From NCBI GenBank assembly GCA_021234155.1, contig JAJEKV010000045.1:3230424-3294423 (forward strand): a stretch of 64,000 nt of DNA, read 5' to 3'. Below the pieces are notes generated by a model. It was not told where the DNA came from. It saw nothing but the letters and a program-made list of their open reading frames with translations, and made no database searches. This DNA comes from Isoetes taiwanensis (taxonomy: Eukaryota > Streptophyta > Lycopodiopsida > Isoetales > Isoetaceae). A program made the translations under genes and the position numbers. Shown here piece by piece: positions 43,644 through 57,600 of the stretch (positions are counted from its first letter, which is position 1; every line of letters begins with the position of its first letter).

Positions 43644-44233
43644 TGTTGGATTAAAAACAATTCTTGCAAGGATGTAAAAGCTCAACACAATGATTTACTT
43701 GTACTTTCAATCTAGCAATATTAAAATCAATAAAACATCTTTAGTACAAAGCATCTAGTATCAAGAAAGCCAAGTTATGGTCATTTCATTCCTTGATATG
43801 CTCAAAAATCATTTCATCACTTTTACTCCTAAGCAATGAGTACTTCCTAGCTCAAACTATAAGATCATCATCATCGAAACTCCACCGCGCTCAAACCGGC
43901 ACCCCGTTCTATGTATCTCTTGCACGGCCGGTTGCGGCTGAATCACCGATTGACCAAGAATAGAAACCTCATCTCTGACTTATATCCCACATGCCAACAA
44001 AAAGGAATATAAGCGTTTCATATCGAAACACATAAAAGCACTTAAAGCACACGCCAGCACTTATATGCATAAGCACTTTCGATTTGTATGCGAATCTTCC
44101 AGCACAGCAAAGACCATTACAACCCAGCGCCGCGCTGCTTCTCATGAGTTGTTCTTGAAAGTAAACATATATTCGCGCCCGCGCTACTCATAGATATAAA
44201 GATGCATATAATATAACCTGATACACACTAACA
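43644..44233 (-). repeat. Copia LTR, right copy (5' LTR)
   Basis: 590 bp, TGTTGGATTAAAA to GATACACACTAACA, followed by ACTCT. Divergence from the left LTR implies an old insertion. Confidence 0.87.
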
Positions 44234-46860
44234 ACTCTACGTATTCAACAATATGCTGATGATACCTTCTCCTTTCTTGAAAATAATGCTAAAAACATTG
44301 CTTTCTTCATGGATCTTTTAAGTCATTTGATTACTTACGTATCGAGTGGATTTAAATTTATCCTAAGTGTGTTATGATAGTAAGCCGGTGACAATTCATA
44401 TGTGGCAGGAATTAAAAAATTATCAAAACGAGGAGGTTACCAAGCTTCTTGGCATGCTTGGCACGTCTTTGAATCCCGACCTCTACGGTCTATGATTCTT
44501 TAATCATTGGGTGAGCTAAGCTTCATATCTATAAAAATACTTTTATCTTTGGCGGTAGGAGTTGTAATTGCCAATCAAGTTCTTTTAATATATATCTATT
44601 TCTCTCTTGCTTTAGTTGCTCTGACCTCTGTTTACAAGCAGTTGAGAGAAAATTATCGAGGAACTTCATTTGGAATGGTAATAATCTAGTCAATTGGAAT
44701 ACTATCACCGGGCATAAAAAAATTGGTCTTACTTGTAAAAATATTATTCATACTTGAGGCCCAAGCCCCTACTTGAAATTTGTTTGAAAGCTTTAGAAAT
44801 GCTTTCCAGACGGTGTAGCATCTAAGTTCATCGGAATCTTGCCTCAAAAAGCTCTCATACATTCATCCTCGTTCTCATGACTTACCAAATTACCTTTTTG
44901 TGAAGTCTACTTAGCAGCCAATATGTCCCCTCTTATGAGAAACATTATTAAGGCTTTTTTGGAATAATATCTATTTAGCTTTCAAATTTGATGAGCCAAA
45001 AATTTTCATTAGGACATGTCTTCTTTTCTGGTCTCTACTTTCAAGGATCATCTGAACATATAAGCCTTGAAACATCCTCTCCAGTTACAAAAGTAATTTA
45101 CCTCAAGGAGCTTTAATAATTTGAATTTGATGCGTAGCTGTGGTGGAAATGGATTACTTGGTCAAATCTCAAGATCAAAATAAAGGGGAACACATCGCGA
45201 CAAAAGAGTTTACAACCGTCGAGAACATTGTTGAAATTACATCCCTTTCTACGGTTGCCCAATGAAGTGGCCTTAGCTGGAAGCAACTAAGAAATCAACA
45301 AATTGAGTCAAGGATATTTACAATTTTTTAGATCAAAGGCACGATCTTCCTAAGTCATCCATTGCCCGACATAACAGCTTCTTTGTTACTAAATCTTGCT
45401 TTAATAGAAATGTATGGAGCTCCTATGCCTCGAAAAGGTTTCCTTCTTTGCATGGTTGATTACAAATAAAAGTGTTCCTGTCTTCAAGTTGTGACGATGA
45501 AATCTAATGTATCGACAAATTGTCCTCTTAAGCTGCAATAATGTTGAGGATTTGGAACATGTACACTACTTGCTCAAAATTAGATCCCCTTTTAGGTACG
45601 TAGTTTTAATAGATACTTTGACAATTATGATACCTCTTCATTCTTAATTTCATGCAAGGAAATGATAATTACAAGAATACCATTGCATTCTAACCTGCAT
45701 TGGAATATTTGGAAATCAAAGAAATAGGTGTCTATATGGTAGAAAAGGTTTTCTATTACTTGGATTAAGCTACATATTAAATATGACATTGAAACACCAC
45801 ATTATCACTTTTATAGAGGGAACTGTGACAATTATATGGCAGGTCACGGGATCAAATTGGTGAATTTGTGAGGTATTATAAAATTATTTATCTCAACACT
45901 TTCATTTACAAATACTAATTAAGTTCCTTTTCATGGGATACATGGAGTTGTCTGGGGCTTACGACGGAATACTTTGTCTCAAGGATGGAGAGTCTCACGA
46001 GAAATAGGATTGATAGATATAGGGTGGAGATTGCATGAACATCCCGGGTACTTCATACCTACTATTGATGAATTCAGTCTGGCGAAGAAAAGATAGAAGA
46101 GGTCAAGAAAGCAGTGAAAGGTTATGGTAGAAATATTTTTCAAGGGAAGTTATGCAAATGGTCTTCATGTTCGGGTTCATTGAAATTACAATCAAATTTC
46201 CTTTGAAAATGAGTTTCTAAGATATAGAGTTATACTACACTCCCACTGAGATAACTGGCGATGGTTATGAGTAAGCAACATCACATATGAGTACGGTCAG
46301 TTACTCTGATTGATGAGATGAGCTATGGCATGCACCTTCCTATATTCTTGCTTTTTACCTCAAATTTCACAAAGCCGTTTTAATCTGCTTTTCTTCTCTC
46401 AAATGATCCACATGACACAAGGTTCCTCTATCCTTCCACTACCATCATATCCAGTGTGACATTGGCTCCTTTTTGAATCACGATAACTTCTTTTTTGTGA
46501 ATGCGAGGTCAATTAGTACTTTGTATGGGATTGGCATGAGAAGAATTAAGAGTAGGAGGCTGTTTCAAGACTCTCTTTTTGGGATTCTTAGGAAACTTTG
46601 ACATTTTGCCTTCAATTATCACATATCACCAACTATTGAAGATCTTCTACATCGGATGTCACATTCGTGGAGTTTAGTGTTATCTCTCTATCATCATATC
46701 CGCGAGTTTTGGGGACTATACCTTTCTGAGAAACTTGTTAACATAATTTCTGTTCATCAGTTCACATTTTCTATTGTTAAGTCTTCACATGGGACTTAAC
46801 TATATTTTTCAATATGTTTTTCCTTAATTAATGAAAAAATCATCATTACCTTCAAAAAGG
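44234..46860 (+). pseudogene. LINE-3, RT catalytic core and C-terminal part
   Basis: It resumes directly after the copia duplication with QQYADDTFSFLENNAKNI, the catalytic YADD of the RT interrupted at 38726. Downstream sequence is decayed, with an ENTLHFFFHG-like and cysteine-containing C-terminal region near 45480-45600. The 3' end is uncertain; weak A-rich sequence lies near 46830. Confidence 0.7.
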
Positions 46861-49800
46861 TTTATGGGAGGAAATGTGGTGCAATAAGTATTAATGTTTT
46901 AGATGAACTAACCCAAAGCAGTGCAGGAAAGTGTTTTTGGGGAATTTATTTATTTATAGTCATGGCTAAACCCCGTGATATTGTCCTCTATTCATCAATA
47001 GCCATCATTACCTACATTATTGTTGAGTTTTAGACCTGGGATATAATCGATGCACTTTGGAACCTTTCTTTGTGTTCATCTTTTGTTATATTAGATCTTG
47101 TTTAGATCTAGATAATGCATGGTTACCCTAGTTACACTTTATATTTATGTTGATAAAGTGAATTCTTATCTGAGTCAATTAGAATGCATCCATTTTACTA
47201 TCCTTATAGGACTTATAGATGGGAACTTGACGGAAGCACTTTAACCCATATTTTTATTTTTTGAATTACTGTACAATAATTTCTTTAGTTAATAATGATA
47301 CTAATAAAACTATATAAACACAAAAACAATTCCTTGGACTATAGCTTCTCTAGTTAAGGATTCATTGTCCTGAAAATTAAGTCAAATTTGCAATAATAAG
47401 AGAAATAATTCTTGAACCTCATGCGGCATTTTTAAGTAAAATATGGTTTGTGACTTCAATTGATACCAAATGATAAGCGGCAAAACATGAAACTTATACA
47501 AATTGACATGTTTTATCATAATATATCAATTAATTTCATATTTAGCAAGGTTTTAGAACACTTTTATGCTAGAAAATTGAAAGAATCTCACGATTCTAGA
47601 GTCTTTGTAAAACTGCCAAATTCTCCAAAGGATTTGAACAATCATACCAATATAAAAGATGAATCAATGGTCATGAAATTCTCACGAATTAGATTAGAAT
47701 CAAGTGAAGACTCAAATAGTGGTGGTATATTTTAAAATTAAAATTTCTCTTGTGAGATATATCGGTTTAAGTGGCGAGAATTTATGGTGGTGGACCATTT
47801 AGGGGTCCATGGGCCGAATAGTCCCAGGGACTAACTCTAGTGTTAAGGCTTTGTTTTTCTAGATCGTTTGAAATGATGGAATTCTTGAGAGGATATGCAA
47901 CGTTGCTTGTAGTGGATGATGAGCAGGAAAAGTACTCCTTTACACTTTACCTAAGTTGTACAAGGAGAATAGAGATAGAGATGTAATGCATCAATCTTAC
48001 GCCTTCGGCATCAACATACATAAATGTTTATTGAAACTTCTTCATCATGGTGAGGTCTAACATATGAGACTTTATAATTTATTTGACTCTTTACTCTCCT
48101 CTAAATTGAGACACTTTTTGGAGAGTGGGGTTGTACTCACTTTACAAACATGTCTCATTGTACTGTAGTATGCTCTCGAATTATCTTTCTCTAGGATATG
48201 CATTAATTCAACTTCGACCATTTCATGCGAGTTACATGCTGCACATTGAAGCTTCACATAAACAACTCCAAAATAAGTAACTATGGCCCAATATCGTAGG
48301 TTTATGTACCTGATCTTGGTTACTTCCGAGGAGTCCTTAAACTTCCATGAAGTACAAGAATTAAGCTAAACTTCTCCCTTTGCCACAAATCACCTTTATA
48401 TCTATACGGAACAAAATATCATAGATTGTGTAACTAGGCTTCAAAATAGTCATGCCTAGCACCACAATTTCATTTACCATGACCGAAACTTGCTTTCTTT
48501 ATTGATCATTTGATAGGAATAGAGTTCACTATGTACCTCTGGATCCTTCAGAAGCTTAGATTATAGGTATGAACAAAATAGGTAACCATATTGTTATGGG
48601 TGGAGCAGAAGCGGAAATTACATTAACAATGCAGACCTCTGATCAGCATGAATTCTTCTGCAGGAGTTAGAAGAAATCAATTAATCCCTAGCAAAGGATT
48701 TGTGCAATGATTCTTTAAAGTTGTTGGCGTTTAAGTCCATTTGATATTCCATTCCATCTTTTTTGGGATTTTTATGGCAAGTCAGATTCTTGCTATCTAA
48801 TTTGGTTTTGCTCTATGGTACATGATAGCTTCCACATATTTTTAATTAATTTATGCATTGGCATTTTTAGGTTTCCATTTTCTCTAGAATGCTACAAGGC
48901 GTATCTCATTGAATTGCCTTCTGAAGGGTTACGCTATATTTGGTTAAGATGAATTGGATTCATGCATATATCCTTGATTCTTCATAGGCCCGAATTATTG
49001 GTAGGGGAGCTTTCCTAGGCGGGACACAAAAATAGGGTTTGGTATTTGATCTTTCTCAAGGTTTGCTACTAAATGTCCTTTAAATCCATTAGTCACTTTG
49101 GCGTTTTCATTCTGCATAGGAATTACGCTCTACAACTTGGTGGGCTTTCAGACTTTAAATTACTTAAAGATTGAAACAACTACGGCCATGGGAGTTTTCT
49201 AATTCTCTTACATCCCGTAAGAGTGCTTAACATAGAATCGATTACCTTGATTTGGTGTGTCATTGAAATGTGTAGAGCAAGAAAAATGGTTGTAATGCAA
49301 CATGTTTAATGTTTTAGTATCGGATACATGTCTGTGTATAACTAATTTGGATTGTCTCCTGTTTTGCAGGTCTGATGCTCTTGCATATATACACGAACTA
49401 GCATGCCATTGCTTAGTTTGGGGCATTACAGCGTTAGGGTGCTTGAAACCTTAACTAGGGCAGAGCAGGGTGCAAGGCAAAGCAAGACGCATATCTAACA
49501 CTAAAACTTTTTAAAGAAAAGATATTAGTGTGAATAGCTTTGGGAAAAATGTGCTGACACATTGAAGATACAGATGCTCCAGTGCATCAACTCACTTTTG
49601 CTGTCTTGCTTTTTTAAATTGTCTTGCTGGAATCTTGAAAATATTGATTCAATACTCCTTTGATCTTAGCTCTATGTTGTTTTTTTTGGGTTCATTTAAG
49701 TCGATTGACTCAAATAGCATTGTGATCTTCTTTCTTTGGCATAGAATTTAGGCAGATAATCTTTTGCTTCGATATAGATATAGATATTGAGCAGATCCCA

Positions 49801-50860
49801 TAGTCATTGATCAAACTGAACAAATATATACTAGATCAAAAGGTTGACACGATTTGATTAAATATTTTTGAGGTCCCACCACTCTACTTTATCTTTATGT
49901 AAGTCTTTTCGGGATATATACATATTTGGCATTTACACAATACCATAATTTATGCATGCAGATCAAGTTAGAGGTTGCATTTTGATATTTGCCTATTAAC
50001 ATTTCCTTGAGTCATTAAATCACTTAGGATGAGTAGATGAAAATAGATGTGTAGATTGGCTTTAAGTGTAGATACAGTTTTTGGGCCCAACTCAACTTGA
50101 TATTAAATCCATAGAAGAGTCGGCCACTATTCCATGTTCTGAAAGTCCTAACGGTGTAATGTGGCTACAATTTCTGAGCCAGAAGAACAAAAGCATCTTA
50201 GAGGATCAAAGGTATCAAGGCTCTAATGCCACATAGTGCCTTTCAAAATCCAGCCTCCTAGCAAGGTTCCAATACTGTAGGTGTAGTTTGTAGAAATAGG
50301 TCTATAGGTTGGCTTTAGGGATGGATATCAGTTTCTGTTTCGGGATGGCTTTAGGTTGGCTTCTTACTATTTTGTTAGCTTATAACGTGTGATTTTGCTC
50401 ATGATTATTTAATGTCTATGGACCTAAGGGTCTAAAAGGCGTGAAGTAATACAATACAATATGATATTAATTTAGAAAGATAAATATCTAGGTCTAATAT
50501 TTGTATTCTATGCATGGTTGCAGGAGTCATAATCTTCATTCGTTAAACATTTTGTTAATTGTAATGGTGGAGAATAGTAGGTGAGAATAGAATAGATGAA
50601 ATGCTATGGTAATATGTTGCAACAAAGATGATCAGAGTGAGCACCTATGTTCAACATCCACAATATGAACATAACACATTGTTACTAAGCAGAAACTTAG
50701 CCTTAAATTTTCAATGTCTAATATATATAAAAGGTAGAACTTTGTATTTCTTTCTTCCTTTTTTTTTTTTTTTCTTTGCTTTGAATGTGTAATGTTGATT
50801 TATCCTTATTTGTAGCTTAGGCCATCTTTGGGGATACTTGCTTAATAGACCAACTTTGCA
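46861..50860. other. No recognisable genes
   Basis: AT-rich DNA with short fortuitous open frames (for example 47460-47735 and 48072-48257) that show no family motif. It is probably old, unrecognisable repeat sequence. Confidence 0.45.
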
Positions 50861-50869
50861 ATATCGGTG

Positions 50870-51560
50870 CGGTCGAGATAGAGTAGACTATCCTAACACT
50901 TTGCATAAGGTTAGGAATGTCCCAGTCTTTTTACTTAGTGTTAACATTCAATATGGTCCTTTTCCTATATTTAACTATAATTTAGCTATAGCTACATTCG
51001 ACTAAGGTTCAAATAGATACATTCATTGGATTAATCGTGATAGTAACGTGACCTAGCTCCACTATAGAAGAAGCCTAAAAGATGATTAAGTAAGGTTTCA
51101 ACACGTATTGGTATTAAAACTCAAAAGATACTCACTAGCGAGAATTGAATGAGGCGGTCCTTTGTATGAAATTAGGAATATTAGAGCTTTTACTTAACTA
51201 GTATGGAACATGGTGCTTTGCCCATTTGACTACAATTCAACAACATTTGACTGAAACTCGAATGGATACATTCGTTGGATTAATCAATTTCCTTCCTAGG
51301 TCCACGTGTAAACTTATGGAGAAAGTGTAACAAATGAATAGAAGTAGACTTTTGGAACGTATTTGGTATTTGACGCTCAATATTCTCCTTAGCCGCTATT
51401 TAATGCTTTAATAAGTCAGAGGAAATGGTTAAGTAGGCTTTGAAATATTCTCCTTTGCCTACAAGGTAATTCTTTTGTTGGAGTTTGATTCAAAGCTTCA
51501 ATGTAAGAGTTTGAAATGCGGTATGGATGTTGAAAGAAATATTCGCTAGCGCTTTTGCCA
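50870..51560. repeat. Degenerate tandem repeat, period about 245 bp
   Basis: Two units share GATACATTCATTGGATTAAT / GATACATTCGTTGGATTAAT (51019 and 51265), then CTAGCTCCAC / CTAGGTCCAC, GGTTTCAACACGTATTGGTA / CTTTTGGAACGTATTTGGTA and a preceding ACTTA...TATGG.CC-type stretch. A weaker third unit may follow near 51430. Confidence 0.45.
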
Positions 51561-51699
51561 AGTTGAAGCTCAAGCTTTTGATGATGCCATTCTTAGCCAT
51601 GATATGCGTGCTACTTGGTACTTTTGGTACTTTTATTTTTAACCGACCTTGAACCATGGTTGGGCAGCAATGCGTTTGAGGAAGAAAGGGGGATTATTT

Positions 51700-54600
51700 T
51701 TCGGATTTGAAGCCAAGGGATGGAAAAAGCAAACTTATTATTTTGAAATATGATCGAGAAGAAGAAAAATAGAAGAAAAAGATATGAGCTTAAGCGTGTC
51801 TGGCGGCGGAGTAAGCATACATGGCGAGAAAGTTACAGAAGGATTCTGAAGCGGGTAGCGGTCATGTGGCCCATGGTATCTGTGACCTTATCAACCTTCT
51901 GAGGATGGGGTCGTCTTGACCTTCAGGATTCTGACCATCGCAGCTGACTTTACGGCGTGTTGGCGTGTCTCTCGTGTCACAGGTTACTTCGTTTTCCTCG
52001 TTATTGAGTGTTGACCATCCTAAAATAGCGGTGTTCCATTTTTGCTTGCTCATATCCGACTAGCGGTGTATTTTTATATTACTCTTTTTTGCCTTTTTAC
52101 CACCGATTCTTGACGGTCCTCGTTTACCAACCACCACTAGTTTTGAAATTCCACAACTATCATTCTGCGTAAGCGGATGCATAGCGAACTTGGTTCAGGT
52201 CGTGTTACGTGATGCACATCAAACATAATGGTAATTGTATAGTAACTCATAATGTCATTATGTAGATTCTATCATTGTGTGAAGTGTAGCGATCGTTTGC
52301 TTGAGTTGATTTGCAATTATATTTTGATTTACTTGAGAGATAGCCTGAGATAGCGACTACATTATTGAGTTAAATCTAGATGACTTTTTATGGATGGTGG
52401 ATGGCGTACGGTAAACTCCACCCGACCTTTGTGTCGAGAATCTTTGTGTGGAGCTCCTCTTGGATTTATTTTAAGTAATTTATATTATTACGCCAAAAAT
52501 ATCATTTTTGTGATGATGAGAGCATCTCGATTCACACCAAATTGATAATTCTACTTGATGTTTGATGACCTTCAATAACAAAAAGTATTGACCAACTTTT
52601 AAAAGATAAACCCAAATATTGTACTTTGTAATTTCTAAATTGGGGTTAGAATGTAAGATCTTACGAAGTTGCTTCACATCAATCTAGAATCACTTGGCCA
52701 TTAGAAGAGAATGTTGGACGTGCTTGGGGTCCAAGTACTTGCAGTTTGAAACAAGGCAAATTAGGTATAGAAGCATGCACAACATTTTCAAGGACTTCAC
52801 CGTCACACAAGTCCACTTATCTTACTCGCGCCTTATATCTCATTGTTTCCCAAGTGCGGGGAGCAACACATATCTTGCATTCTATCATTACTTAATAAAA
52901 AAACCTTCCTTCTCTTTGTAGGTCGGAATTGGGCCAAAGTCATAAATAAAAGCAAACTTGAGGAGGTAGGATTGGCTTCTTGCCAAAGCCTACCCTACCT
53001 ATATTGCCCACAATTCTTATGGCAAGTGCAATTTTTATAAAAAAAGCCCAAATGGCAAACAAATTGGACAAATGCTCATAGATTCTTCAAATATCATCTT
53101 TCTTATCAAGTTTGGTGAACACACCCCTAATAAGGGATTAGCCAATGCCAAGATTAGTTTAAGTGCCAAATAAGGTCTCTGATTTGGCTTCCATGTGGAA
53201 TATACTTTTCATAACATTAATTATCCCATTACCTCTGTTTCTCAAAGCATTCTCCTTCTTTACGCTGGATTTGTTCTTGTCATAGCTCTCGCCAAAGCCA
53301 ATGCCCTATATAAGTGAAATATGAATTCTTTAGTAAAATAGAATAAGAGAAAGACATCACCTGAAAGTAACCACACCTTGGCTATTGGTATAACCAATAA
53401 GCGGGGATAAGAATAAAACCTTTTTAAGTCAATAAGGTCTTAAGACCTTCATAACTTTTAATCATGACATGATCTTTGCAAGAACAAGTCATAATTCAAT
53501 AACAGCCTAAAAGATAACCAAGTGCATTTGAACTTAGGCCAAGGACATCTTACATAAGAAATTTCCAATTTTGGGTTGCCCCTAGGGGCAAACCCAGCAG
53601 TGTAGGTGGGTTTTGGTATATTTTAAGGGAAGAATATCTTGGTATATGCTTTCGAGATATTCAAAAACTGCTCAAATCGGCTAGCCCCTTCCGTGGCGGT
53701 CATCCTCATTCTTGTGCCATGCTCGTTTACCACATGGCGGATCTTTGGTATAGGTATAGCCAATACTGATGCTTTTGCAGCTTTGGTCATGGCGGTTTGA
53801 TTGTAACTAGTTTGTCTCCACACAGGACTATGGCCGAGATAAATCCTTCTCAGACTTCCATCATTCACGGAGTAAGTATGGAGAGGAGTCCACGAGCGAG
53901 GGAACCTACAATGCAAAAGTGTTCGGCAGAAAGCCGAGGTACAATTTGGCACCCAGCGTGCGTTTCTAGAAATGCTTGAAGACTTGATAACTAACTCTTG
54001 CATTTTCAAAGGGCGGATTTGGAGGAGGAAAGAGTGGATTTCTTGCTTCTACGAGAATTGTGTTGCTAGGCTAGTTTTATTTCTCATAGCGCAATCGTAT
54101 ATGGGTTGTGATCTTTTTACAAGTTTGTATGCCTTGTTGTGGGTTTATGGATATGGCTTCTTTGGAGCTCCATGGCAGCGTGAAGGACCAGCAAGATGCG
54201 CTACTGCTTGTTTACAATGGCGGAAGTGCTTGACATAATTTCTACAAAGCAAAACAAAGCGTCCACGTCAGGACCATCATATGGAAGCTTATAGTTCACA
54301 GCACTGGATTGGTTTTGGGGTTCTTTTACCTCACCTTAGGGTTGGGGATTTGTCCTTGGGCACATGGCAGTGTGGGCCTTCCACATTTCTTGTGGCTTTG
54401 AGTCACGAGGCAATTTGCATTATTCTTTGTCTCTTGGGGAAGTAAATCTTGGCGCAGTCTGCCCTTTTTTAGCATTCTTTGATGTTTGAGGCAGGCAGGG
54501 CAATTCAAAATAAGTAAGTATCCTCTTAACTGGGCAAAACACTTTCGATCACAAGGCTGCTTGGGATGATTTGAATGGGAAGAGATTCTTTGATGCATTG

Positions 54601-57600
54601 TCTTGGCAAATATTGGTAGTGGCCTAAGACACTTGGAAGGCTGAAACAAACAAATGCATATAATAATTAAATACGTAATTTATCTTTGCTTATGAGGCAA
54701 AAGCTGCAATGTAGTTTTTGGCATTACACTAACTTTCTTGCAACCATATTCTACATGATTGCCACTTTTATTGCCAAGGACTCTTTATGAATGAGCAAGG
54801 TAACAGCAACTCTTGATGGAGATATGGAGTTCTCTATTCCATTATGGCTGAAGCCTTTGTTCATTAGTAAGCACTTTTACCTTATATTTTAAAATTTGAA
54901 TTATACCATTTACCTAGAATACTGAAGGATGGTCTTATGATAATTTTGCATTCAGGATCAAAATGTGTGCATAAGCGACATACATTGGCTTTGTTTGCAT
55001 GTGGCATCTAATAGAAACTCATTGATGCTGGACTTCTTGATTTCTTATGTATGGCCACTTTGGATCTACTTATATCTGTGGAAAAACACCATCCCTTGAG
55101 AATAAGTTTTCTAGAGAGTTTTATTTGAGAATAAAGTTCCTGTTGTAATGCATGCGGTTCAGTTGGTGGAGCTTAAGAATGTTTCTTCATTTGCTTGGGT
55201 GGTGGCAGTGGATAGTAGCCCGACTATATTTACTAGCAAAGTTTGAAGACTTACAAAGGCCTACTTATTTCTTTTTGTAACTGTGAGTTTTGGTGCTAAT
55301 ATTGTAGTGTAATATATAGGTAGTGTAATATATGGGATGATCAGTTTGGCGGCGTCACGTGTTGCGATCACCCTTAATCTGGGAATAATATCAAGACCGC
55401 AGCTTTGCTCATTTAAGTTATTTACTCGATTATTTAGTTCCAATTTGGAGTTGAGGAAGTAGAAAGGAAAACTTGCAATTTTATTTCCTATTTCTTTCTA
55501 GTTTCAATTATGGTAGTTTTGAGATTCTGAACACTATAGACATACATAAATCCTTTTTCTTCTATGCCGTCGGAAATACAGCATATACATTATTGAACAA
55601 AAATTTAGTATATCGTAAGATACCATGAAATACAACATTTTATGAGATGATTTATACAGTTTCAAAATAACATGGATGAACAAGTTTCACAAGTATGAAA
55701 GTGCATTATTATTACTTGTCTGATATAGACCTTGAATGCCATTCCATTCTTTCAATGAAATAAAATAGGAAGTATCCAAAAATACCCCAATATTTCTCCC
55801 AATGGGAAATAAAATAGGGAAGAAAAGCTATTTAAAAATATCAATATTTTGGGGTATTGAAAAAATACCCCATCCTGCAGCTTCATCATTGATTAACATA
55901 GAGCTTACGCAATTTCACGATGCGGCCGAACTCTTCATATAGCTTTAGCTTGTGATCCCGGGGATGGAGAACAAGCACTTCAACATAATTTTGTAATCAA
56001 AATTGGGATTCACTAATATCTCCTTTCGCGATCTCTGATTATTGAACCTTATGTTCATTGTGTCCATTGAGCAAAAATTCCAACTGACCAAAGAAAATTT
56101 TGATTACTACATGATATGGAATTTTGATTACTACATGATATGGAGGGTACATTGGGCAGATGCCATGCTTTCGCGCAATGCATTATGCGAGGGAATGGCT
56201 CTGCGCCCTTGAATTCGATATGTTAAGCGGCGTAGGCACTTAAAACTACTTTGGAATCCACGGCTCGATGTACGCGTCAAGTCGAGTACATCGATTCTTA
56301 CGCCATGTCGCGCTCCGGGTGAAGTTTATGCGTTTTGGAAAGAAGAGTTGACATGTGGCGGGGCGCTGGCCCAACCTGCTTGGCGGTGGATTGTGACATC
56401 CACGACTTTCACGTTTTCAAAATTTTAAGCCTATCCGCGTGAGATCATGAGTCCCTCTTTGAACTACGATATTACTCTGACATCGGAGAAGGAAGCCAGC
56501 ATGGATGATAGGAGAACTCTTTTCTTTCGGAAACAACTCACGTAAATAAAGGATGTACAAAAGAGCACCAAGCTGTGAGAGGGCTAAAGGATCTCTGAGA
56601 ACACCAACTCTTACGTATTTGTGTTAATAAAACTTACATAACAAACTACAAGATAGTGTAGCAACTTTACTAATAAAGAACAAACACTATTGCTCCCTGC
56701 GTTCATGTGAACACAAAAGATAGAAACAAAACCCATGAAAACACATTCTCACGGCCATCCAGGAGGGCAACCCCTGCGTCGCGATTACCTTGTTAATTAT
56801 AGTCATGAAACACAATCCTTTTGGCTTTCACAAGGCTACAATCCTTTTCAGCAAAATTGCCTTATTGCAATAAAAGTATACCATGTTATTTTGCCTTTGT
56901 AGTAGAAAAACATAACAAGATACCATGTAAAATTAAGGCATGACCAATGTCATTTTACAATGTATTGAAACACTCCTCTTGAGAACATACTGTATCTTGA
57001 AGTGATTTTAAAATATTATTAAATGCTAAAGAATCATATGGAGTAAAAAAGACCATTACACACAAGAACAAAAGCAAGCATTAGTCATAGTTGTCATGCA
57101 TTGGATATACTTGGGTAGGAGTGTCGCGTAGAAGGTCTTTAAGTTCAACACCCTTCACGCACCTTGCTTTGTAACCTCTGAGGAAAGCGAGGATAAAAGA
57201 TTTTCATGCATCCTAGAACAAAGGCAAAGTAAATAACATACCCATAATTATCTTTTGTTAAAGATGCCACATTAGCCGCTCATATTAAATTACACTAATC
57301 GATCTAATTTAAAATTTGAATTACACACCCTTAATTATTGCTCTAAGAGGGGCTGTTTTTCTGATCCACTCTTTGCAGATTATACCTAGTGCATCATTTA
57401 AAGTTTTAGCTAAGAGGCGTAGGTGTAAACCTGTACAATCTGCAAAATAACTTTTCTATATAAACTGTCTCTGCCTAATATACTCATAGCTAATAGCCAG
57501 TTTTCAAGGAACATTATTAATAGCTCCATATTCTGCATATGCCTTAATCATTGTGTAAAACAACTCATACATATATGAGCTGCATGTATCAATATCAATC

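Larger units (their letters stand above)
38727..44233 (-). mobile_element. Ty1/copia retrotransposon, minus strand, decayed
   Basis: Two similar LTRs flank minus-strand copia genes: a gag zinc knuckle (CYNCEGK, 42770), integrase C-terminus (GLQRLRLYGCLAYTHIP-like, 41450), RT start (AMNEEMDSFHNT, 40800), VHHMDVKT (40550) with KLREWGKGLKQS (40420), and RNase H (REHWTAANEVLRYLKG, 39860; KQTAIAMS, 39670). Every gene has many stops and frameshifts. A primer-binding-like GGGTATCGTGAGC lies on the minus strand beside the right LTR (43629-43643). It splits LINE-3. Confidence 0.85.

Noticed and set aside
53623-54009. 128-codon minus-strand frame as a gene
   Set aside because: No motif, no neighbouring exon and similar chance frames nearby.
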